A DNA stretch of 64,000 nucleotides from Rhizobium rhizogenes (lineage in GTDB: Bacteria; Pseudomonadota; Alphaproteobacteria; Rhizobiales; Rhizobiaceae), in assembly GCF_002005205.3 (NCBI RefSeq), contig NZ_CP019701.2:1860001-1924000 (forward strand), written 5' to 3'. Both the position numbers and the translations under genes were made by a program. Positions 1 through 9,826 of this stretch are shown here, one piece after another (position 1 is the stretch's first letter; the number at the start of each line of letters is the position of its first letter). Under the pieces are notes generated by a model, which worked only from the letters and a program-made list of their open reading frames with translations, was not told where the DNA came from and did no database searches.

Positions 1-139
1 GAAACGGAAAACCGGCGTCCCGGTTGCAAAAAACGGGGAAGGATTGGCAATCTCAGAATGAATTATTCAGGTTTTCCCATTCCCTCACAAAGAGAATATT
101 TACAGCGCAAGACAGGCACAGGGTGCGAAAGACTAATTC

Positions 140-2692
140 ATGGCATCCATTGACGACAACGTCGACCTGACCAATTGCGATCGCGAACCCATTCACATTC
201 CAGGTTATATTCAACCGCACGGCTGTCTCATCGCCTGCGATAATGCCATGCGCATGGTTCTCAGGCATTCGCAAAACTGCCGCGACCTATTGGGCATGGA
301 GGGCGATATCAACGGCAGGACTGCCGAGGATGTGCTCGGCAAGGATCTGGTCCACGAGCTTCGCAATGCGTTGACCGTGACCGGGCGAACCACACGTCCG
401 GCCATGCTGCCGGGCATGGAAACGAGCGATGGCCGCAAAGTCGATATTTCGCTCCACCGCTACAAATCCACCACGATCATCGAATTCGAGCCGTCGCGAA
501 GCGAAACGCAACCGCTGGGTACCGCGCGTAAGATGGTGGACCGCATCCGCGAGGCGGACAGCGTCGAAAGCCTGATTTCAAGAACGACCCGGCTGATAAA
601 GGCGACTTTGGGATACGACCGGGTGATGATCTACCGTTTCGAGGATGACGGTGCAGGCAAGGTCGTGTCGGAAGCAAAGCAGCCGGAGCTGGAGAGTTTT
701 CTCGGGCAATATTTCCCGGCCAGCGACATTCCCCAGCAGGCCCGCGCGCTTTATCTCAGGAATACGCTGCGCATCATCTCCGATGCCAGCGGCGCGCGTG
801 TTCCCGTGCTGCCCGCCCTCGACGCTTCTGGAGAACCCCTCGATCTGTCCTTCGCGCATCTGCGCAGCGTCTCGCCCATCCATTGCGAATATCTTCGCAA
901 CATGGGGGTTGCCGCTTCGATGTCGATTTCAGTGATTGTCGATGGCGCCCTGTGGGGGCTGATCGCCTGTCACCACTATTCACCGCGCATCCTGACCATG
1001 CCGGTCAGGATCGCCGCCGAAATGTTCGGAGAGTTTTTCTCCATGCATTTGCAGGTTCTCAAGCAGAAACGCCGGCTCGATACCGTCAACCAGGCCCATG
1101 CCGCACTCGACCGCTTTCTGCGGCTTGCCGCCCATCACGCCAACATCGAAGAATTGCTGATCGACAGCTTCCAGGACTTCTCCGATCTCATGCCCTGCGA
1201 TGGCGTCGGGCTCTGGGTCGGAGACAATTGGCACGGCCATGGGGCAACGCCGCCGCATGACGCCATTCCAAGGCTGGCGCGTTTCGTCGCCTCGGCTTCG
1301 GAAGGAAAGGTCTGGGCCACCCATGCCCTTTCGCAGGCGATACCGGAAGCGGAAATTTATGCTGGCACCGCAGCCGGAATGCTCGCCATTCCCCTCTCCC
1401 AGGTCAAGAACGACTATCTGCTGTTTTTCCGCCGGGAGATCGTGCAGAATCTGAACTGGGCCGGCAATCCGGAAAAATCCTATGAGGCCGGTCCGCTGGG
1501 CGACCGCCTCACCCCGCGAAAGAGCTTTGCGATCTGGAAGGAAACGGTTCGCCAGCAGGCGCAGCCCTGGTCGGAAGCCGACCGGGAAATTGCCGAAGCA
1601 GCCAGAATCGCGCTCGTGGAGGTCGCTTTCCATCACAGCGAGCTGATGGCGGGCGAAAGGGAACGCGCGGAAGTGCGCCAGCGCATGCTGAACGAGGAAC
1701 TCAACCACCGCGTCAAGAATGTTCTGGCCATCATCAAATCGCTGGTCGGCAATCCCTCGCAGGAGGGCAAGACCCTGCAGGAATATGTCACCGCACTGAA
1801 AGGCCGCATTCAGGCATTGTCCTTTGCCCATGACCAGATCATTCGCGGTGAAGGCGGCGGTGCGCTTCGCGATCTTCTGGATGCCGAACTGTCGCCGCAT
1901 CGCTCGCCGGAAACGGTTGTGAAACTGACCGGCTCGCAGGTGACGCTCGATTCGCGCGCTTTCTCCGTCATGGCTCTCGTTCTGCATGAGCTGGCGACGA
2001 ACGCCGCCAAATACGGCGCGCTTTCGCAAAATGGCGGGCAATTGCATGTGCGCTGGACCATCAACGAGAACCGCGATTGCGAGATTGAGTGGCGCGAAAT
2101 TCTGCCCACCAAACTGCCCCCGCCATCGCGCGCGGGCTTCGGCACCGCGCTCATCAGCCGCAGCATCCCATACGATCTCGGCGGACGCAGCACGATACGC
2201 TATTTGCCTGATGGGCTGGAGGCGGAAATTCTTCTGCCCTCCCGTCACGTTTCCTCAGCCACGGCAGTCGCCGACACGCAAACCGAAGACGAAACCGCGC
2301 CGCAGCCCAGACGCTATAACCGGGAGGAGCCGTTGAAAGTATTACTCGTCGAAGACCAGATGCTGATCGCCATGGATGTCGAGAACATGCTGGAAGACAA
2401 CGGCATCAAGGCAATCGAAACGGCAACCTCGTCGGCAATGGCCATTGAAAAATTGAAGACCTATGTGCCTGACGTCGCCATTCTCGACATCAATCTCGGC
2501 TCCGACACCTCGATCCCCGTCGCCCGTGAACTCCACCGCCGCGGCATCCCCTTCCTCTTCGCCACCGGTTATGCGGATGGCAGCATGGTGCCGGATGAAT
2601 TCGGCAACGTGCCGGTGATCCGCAAACCCTATGACGAGGATGCGCTGATGGCGGGTATCGGGCTGTTGGTGGGTGATCCGGAGAGGGTGTAA
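140..2692 (+). CDS. agp2: Bathy-type bacteriophytochrome histidine kinase with fused receiver (Agp2-like)
   Basis: Red/far-red photoreceptor of 850 aa. It would bind biliverdin and signal through an HWE-family histidine kinase. Visible domains: PAS (about 17-125), GAF (138-305), PHY (320-500), HWE kinase (510-700) and a C-terminal receiver (732-850). Cys13 sits in the N-terminal extension where bacteriophytochromes attach biliverdin. The PASDIP motif is at 193-198, placing the chromophore-pocket Asp at 196. The likely phospho-His is His523 (ELNHRVKN) and the receiver acceptor is Asp783 (LDINLGS). The single-chain fusion of kinase and receiver, the length and the N-terminal sequence match Agrobacterium Agp2, whose dark state absorbs far-red light. 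The start codon has only a weak Shine-Dalgarno. No heme oxygenase gene lies in the window, so biliverdin must be made elsewhere. Confidence 0.95.
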   Translation: MASIDDNVDLTNCDREPIHIPGYIQPHGCLIACDNAMRMVLRHSQNCRDLLGMEGDINGRTAEDVLGKDLVHELRNALTVTGRTTRPAMLPGMETSDGRKVDISLHRYKSTTIIEFEPSRSETQPLGTARKMVDRIREADSVESLISRTTRLIKATLGYDRVMIYRFEDDGAGKVVSEAKQPELESFLGQYFPASDIPQQARALYLRNTLRIISDASGARVPVLPALDASGEPLDLSFAHLRSVSPIHCEYLRNMGVAASMSISVIVDGALWGLIACHHYSPRILTMPVRIAAEMFGEFFSMHLQVLKQKRRLDTVNQAHAALDRFLRLAAHHANIEELLIDSFQDFSDLMPCDGVGLWVGDNWHGHGATPPHDAIPRLARFVASASEGKVWATHALSQAIPEAEIYAGTAAGMLAIPLSQVKNDYLLFFRREIVQNLNWAGNPEKSYEAGPLGDRLTPRKSFAIWKETVRQQAQPWSEADREIAEAARIALVEVAFHHSELMAGERERAEVRQRMLNEELNHRVKNVLAIIKSLVGNPSQEGKTLQEYVTALKGRIQALSFAHDQIIRGEGGGALRDLLDAELSPHRSPETVVKLTGSQVTLDSRAFSVMALVLHELATNAAKYGALSQNGGQLHVRWTINENRDCEIEWREILPTKLPPPSRAGFGTALISRSIPYDLGGRSTIRYLPDGLEAEILLPSRHVSSATAVADTQTEDETAPQPRRYNREEPLKVLLVEDQMLIAMDVENMLEDNGIKAIETATSSAMAIEKLKTYVPDVAILDINLGSDTSIPVARELHRRGIPFLFATGYADGSMVPDEFGNVPVIRKPYDEDALMAGIGLLVGDPERV

Positions 2693-2730
2693 CGCCGTTG
2701 ATTCGCGAGAACGCTGACGCCGTACTTTAA

Positions 2731-3070
2731 GACATCCTCGGGCTTGTCCCGCTACTGTCCGGTTTGAATTTCCGTGCAGGCTGCGGTCCCCTTGAAGTCC
2801 GTGGTGAAGGGTGCGCATTCTCTCGACGTCATCCTCGGCCCTGTGCCGAGGATCTAATAACGTTGAATGAAATCAATACGTTGGAAGATCCTCGGGACAG
2901 GCCCGAGGATGACGTCGGCGCGATTGGCTCGACTCTTCTTTCCATCTGACGCCGCCGCTCTTCTTTGGTGTCCGGTTAAGGCGGGAATCCTAAAAGCCTA
3001 TTCGAATGAGAGTCTTACGCCTTGTCCGGAAATTTAAACCGGGCAGTAGTGGAACAAGCCCGTGGATGAC
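2731..3070. repeat. MITE-like intergenic element with nested inverted repeats
   Basis: The 425-bp gap after the phytochrome gene holds no convincing gene. The outer ends (about 2731-2774 and 3024-3070) are imperfect inverted copies of each other, about 44 bp long, both containing CCGGTTTRAATTTCCG. Inside, 2825-2855 and 2886-2916 form a second inverted repeat of 31 bp with 3 mismatches, and each arm is itself a small hairpin (ATCCTCGG...CCGAGGAT). A related copy lies at 54990-55143, and a minimal version of the inner part at 14951-15040. Terminal inverted repeats without an ORF resemble a miniature non-autonomous element or rhizobial palindromic repeats. I could not identify target-site duplications. 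Confidence 0.7.
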
Positions 3071-3117
3071 GAAAGAGATGTTGGGAGTTTCACCAGCGAC
3101 CTCAGAATCTGCCGCCC

Positions 3118-4131
3118 TTACTGGAAACGCGTGAAGCCCCGCTTTTTAGCGTCTTCCGGGCTGATGGCCTTCCCGATTTTAAACCGGAATTCCGTGACGG
3201 CGTAATTGTCTAGATCGACGTCACATTGAAATGATACATCATACCAGGTTCCACCCACGTTGAATGCACCGCCAGTCGCGTCGATCGAACTTCCGGAAAT
3301 CTTACGGCCGGTATCCGATGTCGGTATCATGCCACGGGCGGCAAAACCCGCATTTTGAATTTGAGCCAGAGCTTCCGTGCTGCAAAGATTAACAATACGG
3401 CGGCGAGGCGGCAGATCACCGAACATCTGGCGTCTCTGGGCGGGGGAAAGCAGCGACGAGGAAAGCAGACTTTTGGCAGCAGGAAGTTTTGCGGGCTTTT
3501 CTTCCGCCACATCAGCCGGCTTTTCCTCCGTGGGCTTCGCTTGCGGCACGGGCGCTCGATCCGGCTCAACCTCTTGCCTGACCGGCGAAACCGCAATTTC
3601 CCCCTGGTCGGCCGAAGCCTGAAGATCGCTGTTGGCGGCAGCAGGCGCGGGCTTTTCCTCCGCCGTTTTTTCCGGCCGGCTTTCTGGTTGCCCGGAAGGC
3701 TCGGTCTTTTCCGCTTCGTCCGCCTTTCCCGGCTTGTCTTCAGGGTCCGACTGCGCCTCCTCCGGCCGCATGGCAATGGCCGGCAGCGTCGCCTGCGGCT
3801 GCTGTGTCGGTTTTGCTTCCTCCGCCGGCGGGGTGGGTGGTGGTGGCGGAGGTTGCGGTTCTTCCTTTTTTGCTTCCTCCGCAGCGGGCGGCTTTGCTTC
3901 TTCCGCCTTTTTCTCTTCGGGCGGCGGCACAAGATCGACGCTGATGCTTTCCGGTTCCTGCGGTTCGGCTATCGTCGCCGGCAGCTCGAACAAGAAAAGC
4001 GCAACGACGGCAAGATGCAACAGCACGGAGACGGGCACAGCCCATCCCTTCCACCGCCATCCGTTTGCCGAAACCTGTTGCATCTCATCGAACCTGAGCA
4101 TTTCCCGAAAAAGCGGAATGCTTGTTTTCAC
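3118..4131 (-). CDS. TonB-like membrane-anchored protein with C-terminal DUF930
   Basis: Envelope protein of unknown function, 337 aa. One N-terminal membrane segment (about 31-50) is followed by a long low-complexity stretch rich in Pro, Glu, Ala and Lys (about 55-230), as in the periplasm-spanning part of TonB. The C-terminal globular part (about 235-337) matches DUF930, with two conserved cysteines (in NLCSTEAL and FQCDVD) that could form a disulfide. The start is GTG at 4131; an in-frame ATG ten codons later is an alternative. It lies downstream of rpoD on the same strand but is separated from it by a terminator, so it is probably its own unit. The TonB comparison is by architecture only; no ExbB/ExbD genes are nearby. 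Confidence 0.75.
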   Translation of the reverse strand: MKTSIPLFREMLRFDEMQQVSANGWRWKGWAVPVSVLLHLAVVALFLFELPATIAEPQEPESISVDLVPPPEEKKAEEAKPPAAEEAKKEEPQPPPPPPTPPAEEAKPTQQPQATLPAIAMRPEEAQSDPEDKPGKADEAEKTEPSGQPESRPEKTAEEKPAPAAANSDLQASADQGEIAVSPVRQEVEPDRAPVPQAKPTEEKPADVAEEKPAKLPAAKSLLSSSLLSPAQRRQMFGDLPPRRRIVNLCSTEALAQIQNAGFAARGMIPTSDTGRKISGSSIDATGGAFNVGGTWYDVSFQCDVDLDNYAVTEFRFKIGKAISPEDAKKRGFTRFQ

Positions 4132-4169
4132 ACATAAGGCTTGTCGCAGAGTTCGCCAGTGCGGGAAAC

Positions 4170-4206
4170 AAAAAACCCGGCCAGAGCGAACTGACCGGGT
4201 TCAATT
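4170..4206 (-). terminator. Rho-independent terminator of rpoD
   Basis: Read on the minus strand, AACCCGGTCAG and CTGGCCGGGTT pair around a six-base loop and are followed by a run of T. It begins about 18 bp past the rpoD stop codon. Confidence 0.85.
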
Positions 4207-4223
4207 TTAAAGGAAGCGGAAGC

Positions 4224-6278
4224 TTAGCTGTCGAGGAAGCTGCGCAGCTTTCTCGAGCGGCTGGGATGCTTCAGCTTGCGCAGCGCCTTCGCTTCGATCT
4301 GACGGATACGTTCGCGCGTGACCGAGAACTGCTGGCCGACTTCTTCCAGCGTATGGTCGGTATTCATGCCGATGCCGAAACGCATGCGCAGAACACGCTC
4401 TTCACGCGGCGTCAGCGACGCCAGAACGCGGGTCGTCGTCTCACGCAGGTTCGCCTGAATGGCGGCGTCGATCGGCAGCAGCGCGTTCTTGTCCTCGATG
4501 AAGTCACCGAGATGCGAATCCTCTTCGTCACCCACGGGGGTTTCGAGCGAGATCGGCTCCTTGGCGATCTTCAGAACCTTGCGTACCTTTTCAAGCGGCA
4601 TGGCCAGCTTCTCGGCCAGCTCTTCCGGGGTCGGCTCGCGGCCGATCTCGTGCAGCATCTGGCGCGAGGTGCGAACGATCTTGTTGATCGTTTCGATCAT
4701 ATGCACCGGAATACGGATCGTGCGGGCCTGGTCGGCGATCGAACGGGTGATCGCCTGCCTGATCCACCATGTCGCATAGGTCGAGAACTTGTAACCGCGA
4801 CGGTATTCGAACTTGTCGACCGCCTTCATCAGGCCGATATTGCCTTCCTGAATGAGATCGAGGAACTGCAGGCCACGGTTGGTGTATTTCTTCGCAATCG
4901 AGATCACCAGACGCAGGTTGGCCTCGACCATCTCCTTCTTGGCGATGCGCGCTTCGCGCTCACCCTTCTGCACCATCGAAACAATGCGGCGGAATTCGGC
5001 GATGGAAATGCCGGTTTCCGTGGAGAGATTCTGGATTTCCTGACGGATTTCCCGGATCGTGTTGCTTTCCTCGCGGGCGAATTCCTTCCAGCCGCGGGCG
5101 GCCAGATTGGCAATCGACTTCATCCAGTTCGGATCGAGTTCCGCACCGTGGTACTGCTCAAGGAAGCTGTCGCGCTTGACGCCATAGGATTCGGCAAGAC
5201 GCAGCAAGCGGCCTTCATTCTGCATCAGGCGCTTGGAAATGTCGTAGAGCTGCTCGACAAGGCTGTCGATACGGTTCTGGTTCAGCGACAGCGACTTGAC
5301 GGCCGTGATCAGCTGATCCTTCAGTTCCTTGTAACGGCGCTCCTGACCGGAGGACAGCGTACCCGTGCAGGCGAGACGCGCTTCCACCTGCTGGTCCTGA
5401 AGCTTGCGCAGCTTCTTGTAGGTGTCGGCAATGGTGTCGAGCGTTTCCATGACCTGCGGGCGCAGTTCGGCTTCCATCGCGGCAAGCGAAAGATTGGACT
5501 CGTCGTCGTCCTCTTCTTCCTCTTCCGGCGGCAGGCCGTCACCACCCACATCGGTCACATCGTCGTCGCCGGTCGGCGCGCGCAGCTTGCGGGTCTTTTC
5601 CTTTTCTTCGGCGGCCTTGCGGTCGGCCTCGATCTTTTCCGGGCTCTGGAACTGCGGCGCGGCCTTGGCTTCCGGGCCGGAATAGGTGGTTTCGAGATCG
5701 ATGATCTCGCGCAGCAGCGTCGTGCCTTCGTTCAGTTCGTCGCGCCAGATGATCAGCGCCTGGAACGTCAGCGGGCTTTCGCACAGGCCCGAAATCATCG
5801 TTTCGCGGCCGGCCTCGATGCGCTTGGCAATGGCGATTTCGCCTTCGCGCGACAGAAGCTCGACGGAACCCATTTCGCGCAGATACATGCGCACCGGGTC
5901 GTCGGTACGGTCGGTCGGTTCTTTCTTCTTGGCGGTCGCAAGCGCGGTGCCGCCGGAAGGGGCAAGTTCGCCGCCCTCGGAATCGTCACCGTCGGAATCG
6001 CTGTCGTCGTCGCTTGCCGCTGCTTCCTCGGCGTCCTCGTCCTCGATCACGTTGATGCCCATATCGGACAGCATCGCCATCGTGTCTTCGATCTGCTCGG
6101 AGGTCACCTCTTCGGACGGCAGGACGGAATTCAGCTCGTCCATCGTCACATAGCCGCGCTTCTTGGCGGCCTTGATCATTTTCTTGACCGCGTCATCCGA
6201 AAGGTCGAGAAGCGGGCCGTCCGTCGCACCGTCGCGTTCGTTTTCTGCTTCTTCGTTTTCTTTGACTTTGGTTGCCAT
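4224..6278 (-). CDS. rpoD: RNA polymerase primary sigma factor RpoD (sigma-70)
   Basis: Housekeeping sigma factor of 684 aa that directs core RNA polymerase to -35/-10 promoters. Region 1.1 is at the N terminus, followed by an acidic, Glu/Asp-rich non-conserved region (runs of E and D around residues 230-260), typical of alphaproteobacterial RpoD. Region 2 carries [19 protein letters not shown], the -10 recognition and melting segment. Region 4 near the C terminus carries the -35 helix-turn-helix ([20 protein letters not shown]). It follows yqeY and dnaG on the same strand, the classical macromolecular-synthesis order. A 393-bp gap after dnaG leaves room for its own promoter. Confidence 0.98.
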   Translation of the reverse strand: MATKVKENEEAENERDGATDGPLLDLSDDAVKKMIKAAKKRGYVTMDELNSVLPSEEVTSEQIEDTMAMLSDMGINVIEDEDAEEAAASDDDSDSDGDDSEGGELAPSGGTALATAKKKEPTDRTDDPVRMYLREMGSVELLSREGEIAIAKRIEAGRETMISGLCESPLTFQALIIWRDELNEGTTLLREIIDLETTYSGPEAKAAPQFQSPEKIEADRKAAEEKEKTRKLRAPTGDDDVTDVGGDGLPPEEEEEDDDESNLSLAAMEAELRPQVMETLDTIADTYKKLRKLQDQQVEARLACTGTLSSGQERRYKELKDQLITAVKSLSLNQNRIDSLVEQLYDISKRLMQNEGRLLRLAESYGVKRDSFLEQYHGAELDPNWMKSIANLAARGWKEFAREESNTIREIRQEIQNLSTETGISIAEFRRIVSMVQKGEREARIAKKEMVEANLRLVISIAKKYTNRGLQFLDLIQEGNIGLMKAVDKFEYRRGYKFSTYATWWIRQAITRSIADQARTIRIPVHMIETINKIVRTSRQMLHEIGREPTPEELAEKLAMPLEKVRKVLKIAKEPISLETPVGDEEDSHLGDFIEDKNALLPIDAAIQANLRETTTRVLASLTPREERVLRMRFGIGMNTDHTLEEVGQQFSVTRERIRQIEAKALRKLKHPSRSRKLRSFLDS

Positions 6279-6671
6279 TTATCTCGTCGCTTTCCCTGAC
6301 GCTAACACCTGTTCCGCCGCATCGCCGTCCGCCCCTTGAGCATCCAGCGGTTTGCCGCGAATCACTGTCAGACACCTAACGGAGTGATCTTTAATTGCCG
6401 ATTAACCACGGCAGCCTCAGGCAGAATGCAAAGACAGTGCACCCGGAAATGCTTGCTCATGCAATTTCTATCCGCCAAGGCTCATTCCACCTTACTTTTC
6501 CTGAAATGGTGATTCCCGCTATTTCCCCTCCCGTCAAGCCTTTGAGGGCGAGACAGCCAAGGAAATTCTTAAAAAGAGCCGCAATTTGCGGGTTATCACC
6601 AGACTATCCCCTATTTAGGACGCCTGCCGCAAAAGGCAACCCCAGACGCCTTTCAATTCTGCCGACCATCC
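6279..6671. other. rpoD-dnaG intergenic region with a weak terminator
   Basis: A 393-bp gap. On the minus strand, 6571-6592 reads CCGCAAATTGCGG followed by CTCTTTTT, a short hairpin with a U tract that could terminate or attenuate dnaG transcripts before rpoD. The rest should hold the rpoD promoter and leader, but I could not place -35/-10 boxes confidently. No gene is seen. Confidence 0.45.
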
Positions 6672-8657
6672 TCAGCCATGACCAAAGGCCGGCCCCTTCA
6701 CCCGGCCGGACATGACCCCGAAACCGTCGATGATCGCCTCCTGATTTTCCATCCGGCCGATTTCCAGCTGCACTTCGGCCAATGCCCGCACCAGAAGCGT
6801 GCCGCGTTCGTCATCCGTCGCCTCGGCGATTTCCCGCTCCAGTTCGCGTTTCTGCCAGAGCAGGGATTTCGTTCTCTTGTGCAACGAAAGCGCCTGCACG
6901 TAACCCTCACGCGCATCCTCCATCGCCGCCTGCTCCGTCGCGGTCCACAGACGGGCATTGCGCACCTGCTGGTCCATGGCCTTCAAAAGTGCCTCGAACC
7001 CCTGTTGCGACAGCCGCTCGATGAGGCCTGCCCGCGAAATCTCCGCTGCACTTTCCGCCGCATAGGTCAGCACCGTCGACCACAGACGCTGCAGATCACG
7101 GTTCTCGTAATCGATGGCGGCGATCTCGTCATATTCCTCAAGCAGCAATTCGGGGTGGTTGACGATAGTGATGGCGAGCACGCTTTCCCGGAGCGAAGGC
7201 TTGGTCTGATAGCCCCTGACGAGACCCGATTGCGCCAGCCGGTCGGAAATGCTGCTGGCCGGCGCCGCCATGGCCCCGCCCCGCCCCGGCGCATTGCGCT
7301 GGAAACCGCGTCCCGCCGGCTGCGCGCCGTTGCGGCGGAAATTGCCGTTCTGGCCCCCGCCCTGCTGAAAACGCGGCTGGAAAAAGCCGTTCAGCCTGTC
7401 GCGCATATCCTGCTGGTAAAAACGGCGCACCGTCTCGTCGCCGATCACGGCAACGATCTGCCGCAGCCGGCTTTCAAGCTGCGCACGTTTTTCCGGCGTA
7501 TCGAAAGTGACGCCCGATGTCTCGCGGCTCCAGATCATCGCCGCAAGCGGCTTGGCTTCGGAAAGCACCCGGTCGAAAGGCGCACGCCCCTCCAGCCGCA
7601 CGAGATCGTCCGGGTCCTTGCCGTCGGGCAGGAGCGCGAAGCTGACGGAGCGATCCGGCTTGATATGCGGCAAGGCGAGATCGGCCGCGCGGTTGGCGGC
7701 GCGAATGCCGGCACCGTCGCCATCAAAGCAGAGGATCGGCTGCGGCGACATTTTCCAGAGGAGATCGAGCTGGCTTTCCGTCAGCGCCGTGCCGAGCGGC
7801 GCGACGGCATTTTCCACACCCGCCTGATAAAGCGCGATGACATCCATATAACCTTCGACGGCGATGACCGAACCGCCGGCCGCCTGCGAGGCGCGCCGGG
7901 CGCGGGCGAAATTGTAGAGAACATTGCCCTTGTGAAAGAGCTCTGTTTCGTTGGAGTTCAGATATTTCGCCACTGCATCCGCCGCCATGGCGCGGCCGCC
8001 GAAGGCGATCACCTTTTCCCGCGACGACAGGATCGGGAACATGATGCGGTCGCGGAACCGGTCATAGGAGACGGGCACGTTTTCATGCACCACCAGCCCG
8101 CAGGCCTCCATCTGTTCCTTAGTCACTCCCTTGCTCGCCAGATGCTCTTTCAGCGCGTTGCGGCTGTCCGGCGCATAACCCAGCCGGAAGGTCTCGATGG
8201 TGCGCCCGGTCAGCCCGCGATCGCGCAGGTAAGCCCGCGCCCGCGCACCGAGCGCCGTTTGTAACTGGTCCTGAAAGAACAGCGTCGCCATTTCCATGAC
8301 GTCCTGAAGCGAGGTGCGCTCGCGCTCGCGCTTTTCCGCCTGCGGATCCGGCTGGGGCATGGAAATACCAGCCATATCGGCGATTTGCTGCACGGCTTCC
8401 GGAAAACTCAAACCTTCAAGCTCGGTCAGAAAGCGGAAGTGATCGCCGGAAACGCCGCAACCGAAGCAATGATAGCGCCCCTTGCGATCCTCGCAGTGGA
8501 AGCTCGGACTTTTTTCGCCATGGAACGGGCAGCAGGCCCAATAATCCCCGCGCGACGTGTTGGTCTTCTTCTTGTCCCAGGACACACGTCGGCCGATCAC
8601 ATCGGAGATGTTCACGCGGTCGCGTATCTCATCAAGGAAAGAGTTGGAAAAGCGCAT
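6672..8657 (-). CDS. dnaG: DNA primase DnaG
   Basis: Primase of 661 aa that makes RNA primers at the replication fork together with DnaB helicase. The N-terminal CHC2 zinc finger is intact: Cys43 and His46 (CPFHGEK), Cys64 and Cys67 (HCFGCG). A TOPRIM catalytic core follows (about 260-345, with VIAVEGYMDVIALY and the DGDGAG metal motif). A glycine/arginine-rich linker (about 425-470) precedes the C-terminal helicase-interaction domain. Length is slightly above the roughly 580-650 aa usual in the family because of that linker. It sits between yqeY and rpoD on the same strand. Confidence 0.98.
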   Translation of the reverse strand: MRFSNSFLDEIRDRVNISDVIGRRVSWDKKKTNTSRGDYWACCPFHGEKSPSFHCEDRKGRYHCFGCGVSGDHFRFLTELEGLSFPEAVQQIADMAGISMPQPDPQAEKRERERTSLQDVMEMATLFFQDQLQTALGARARAYLRDRGLTGRTIETFRLGYAPDSRNALKEHLASKGVTKEQMEACGLVVHENVPVSYDRFRDRIMFPILSSREKVIAFGGRAMAADAVAKYLNSNETELFHKGNVLYNFARARRASQAAGGSVIAVEGYMDVIALYQAGVENAVAPLGTALTESQLDLLWKMSPQPILCFDGDGAGIRAANRAADLALPHIKPDRSVSFALLPDGKDPDDLVRLEGRAPFDRVLSEAKPLAAMIWSRETSGVTFDTPEKRAQLESRLRQIVAVIGDETVRRFYQQDMRDRLNGFFQPRFQQGGGQNGNFRRNGAQPAGRGFQRNAPGRGGAMAAPASSISDRLAQSGLVRGYQTKPSLRESVLAITIVNHPELLLEEYDEIAAIDYENRDLQRLWSTVLTYAAESAAEISRAGLIERLSQQGFEALLKAMDQQVRNARLWTATEQAAMEDAREGYVQALSLHKRTKSLLWQKRELEREIAEATDDERGTLLVRALAEVQLEIGRMENQEAIIDGFGVMSGRVKGPAFGHG

Positions 8658-8980
8658 GGGTTACCTATTCGAGGCCAGTCTTTCATATAAGCGTGGAAAG
8701 AGGCCAGCACAAAACTTAAAGAACAGGAATACCCGATATTCACAGGCCACGACGGCGAAATCACATCGCCATTGCGCTCGCTTCGGGCAAATTTATGGCA
8801 CCGCAGCATCACCGAAAATTATGTTTTTGTAATTTGAGCCGGCCGCAGCGGCGATGTAAAAACATAAACGAAGGCAGCAATTGACCTCCGTATAATCTGC
8901 CGACGCCCGCAGGCACGTCCCCCGAAAAAAGCCTGTGAAGGATCGCATTTTGATCCGCCGGAATGCGTTTTCGTCGGCAG
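8658..8980. other. dnaG upstream region
   Basis: About 320 bp between dnaG and the yqeY terminator. It should contain the dnaG promoter (minus strand). I see no conserved small gene, RNA or repeat here. Confidence 0.4.
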
Positions 8981-9024
8981 AAAAAAGGCAGGGCAGCCCA
9001 CATCTGCCCTGCCTTTACTTTTTT
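8981..9024 (-). terminator. Rho-independent terminator of yqeY
   Basis: On the minus strand AAAGGCAGGGCAG pairs with CTGCCCTGCCTTT across a short loop and is followed by TTTTT. It lies just after the yqeY stop. Confidence 0.85.
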
Positions 9025-9038
9025 AAGGATGCCCGAAC

Positions 9039-9491
9039 CTACTTCAGCAAATCCTTGACGACGCCGGAGGCCTTGGCGAAATCGATCTGGCCGGGATAAC
9101 GCTCCTTCAGCGTGTTCATGCACTTGCCCATGTCACGCAGGCCAGAGGCGCCGGTCTCGGCGATGACGGCCTGGCACAGTTCGCGCACCTTCTCGGCCGG
9201 GATTTCTTCCGGCATGAATTCCTTGATGATGACGATTTCCTCGCGCTCCTGCGCGGCAAGCTCGGGACGGCCGGCACCTTCATAGATGCTGGCGGATTCT
9301 TCCCGCTGCTTTACCATCTTGGTCAGAATCTGCATGATATCCTCATCGCTGACGGGGTCCTTGCCCACGCCGCGATTGGCGATATCGCGATCCTTGATGG
9401 CCGTCTGGATGAGACGCACGGTCGAGGTGCGGCGTGCATCACGAGCCTTCAATGCGTCCTTCAAAGCGTTTGCGAACGTGTCGCGCATCAT
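9039..9491 (-). CDS. yqeY: GatB/YqeY domain protein
   Basis: Cytosolic protein of 150 aa of the YqeY family, which shares the helical tail domain of the amidotransferase subunit GatB. In GatB this domain contacts tRNA; the role of free-standing YqeY is not settled. The entire length is the family domain (start MRDTFANALKDALKARD, centre EEIVIIKEFMPEEI, end FAKASGVVKDLL). Conserved gene order with dnaG and rpoD is widespread in bacteria. Two adjacent Met codons at the start; a GAGAAG Shine-Dalgarno lies upstream. Confidence 0.92.
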   Translation of the reverse strand: MMRDTFANALKDALKARDARRTSTVRLIQTAIKDRDIANRGVGKDPVSDEDIMQILTKMVKQREESASIYEGAGRPELAAQEREEIVIIKEFMPEEIPAEKVRELCQAVIAETGASGLRDMGKCMNTLKERYPGQIDFAKASGVVKDLLK

Positions 9492-9826
9492 TTTTCTTCT
9501 CCTTGGGAAAGCGCTTTCCGCAGCGTCCTGATACGGAAACTTTCCACCTCATTTTGCGAAACGACATAAACGAGCAGACACACTCAAGCAAATCAAATGC
9601 ATAAGACCTTGAAAATACGGTGGTTTAATTCCGCGTAAATCTTGGCCGTGCGGTTGACCGCTTGGGCTGCTTTCGTTATTTTCCGGCACCTGCACGAGAT
9701 TTTAACGAAGGGTCGGAACGCGAGCTTTATCGCGCGCCCCTTTATGTCACGAAGCCTGCGACAAAAATGGCCCCTTACCCCCTGCCTTTCAAGAGGCGGG
9801 GTGCGAAGCGGCAGAAACGGAACGAG
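9492..9826. promoter_or_regulatory. Divergent yqeY/carA promoter region
   Basis: A 335-bp gap between divergent genes, so it must contain both promoters. About 25 bp before the carA start, 9777-9802 can fold into a bulged hairpin (ACCCC..GCCT / AGGCGGGGT, loop TTCAAG), which might influence carA translation. There is no U tract, so it is not a terminator. I see no recognisable ArgR or PyrR site. Confidence 0.45.

Noticed and set aside
3600..3960. Frameshift or repeat expansion in the DUF930 gene
   Set aside because: The low-complexity sequence is in frame from end to end and has the Pro/Glu pattern expected for a TonB-like spacer.
4122..6299. 725-codon open frame on the plus strand opposite rpoD
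   Set aside because: It is a shadow of the rpoD codon pattern in high-GC DNA. It has no recognisable domain and covers the rpoD terminator.
9771..9806. carA leader hairpin as a transcription terminator
   Set aside because: There is no U tract after the stem and it lies within 25 bp of the start codon; at most it affects translation.
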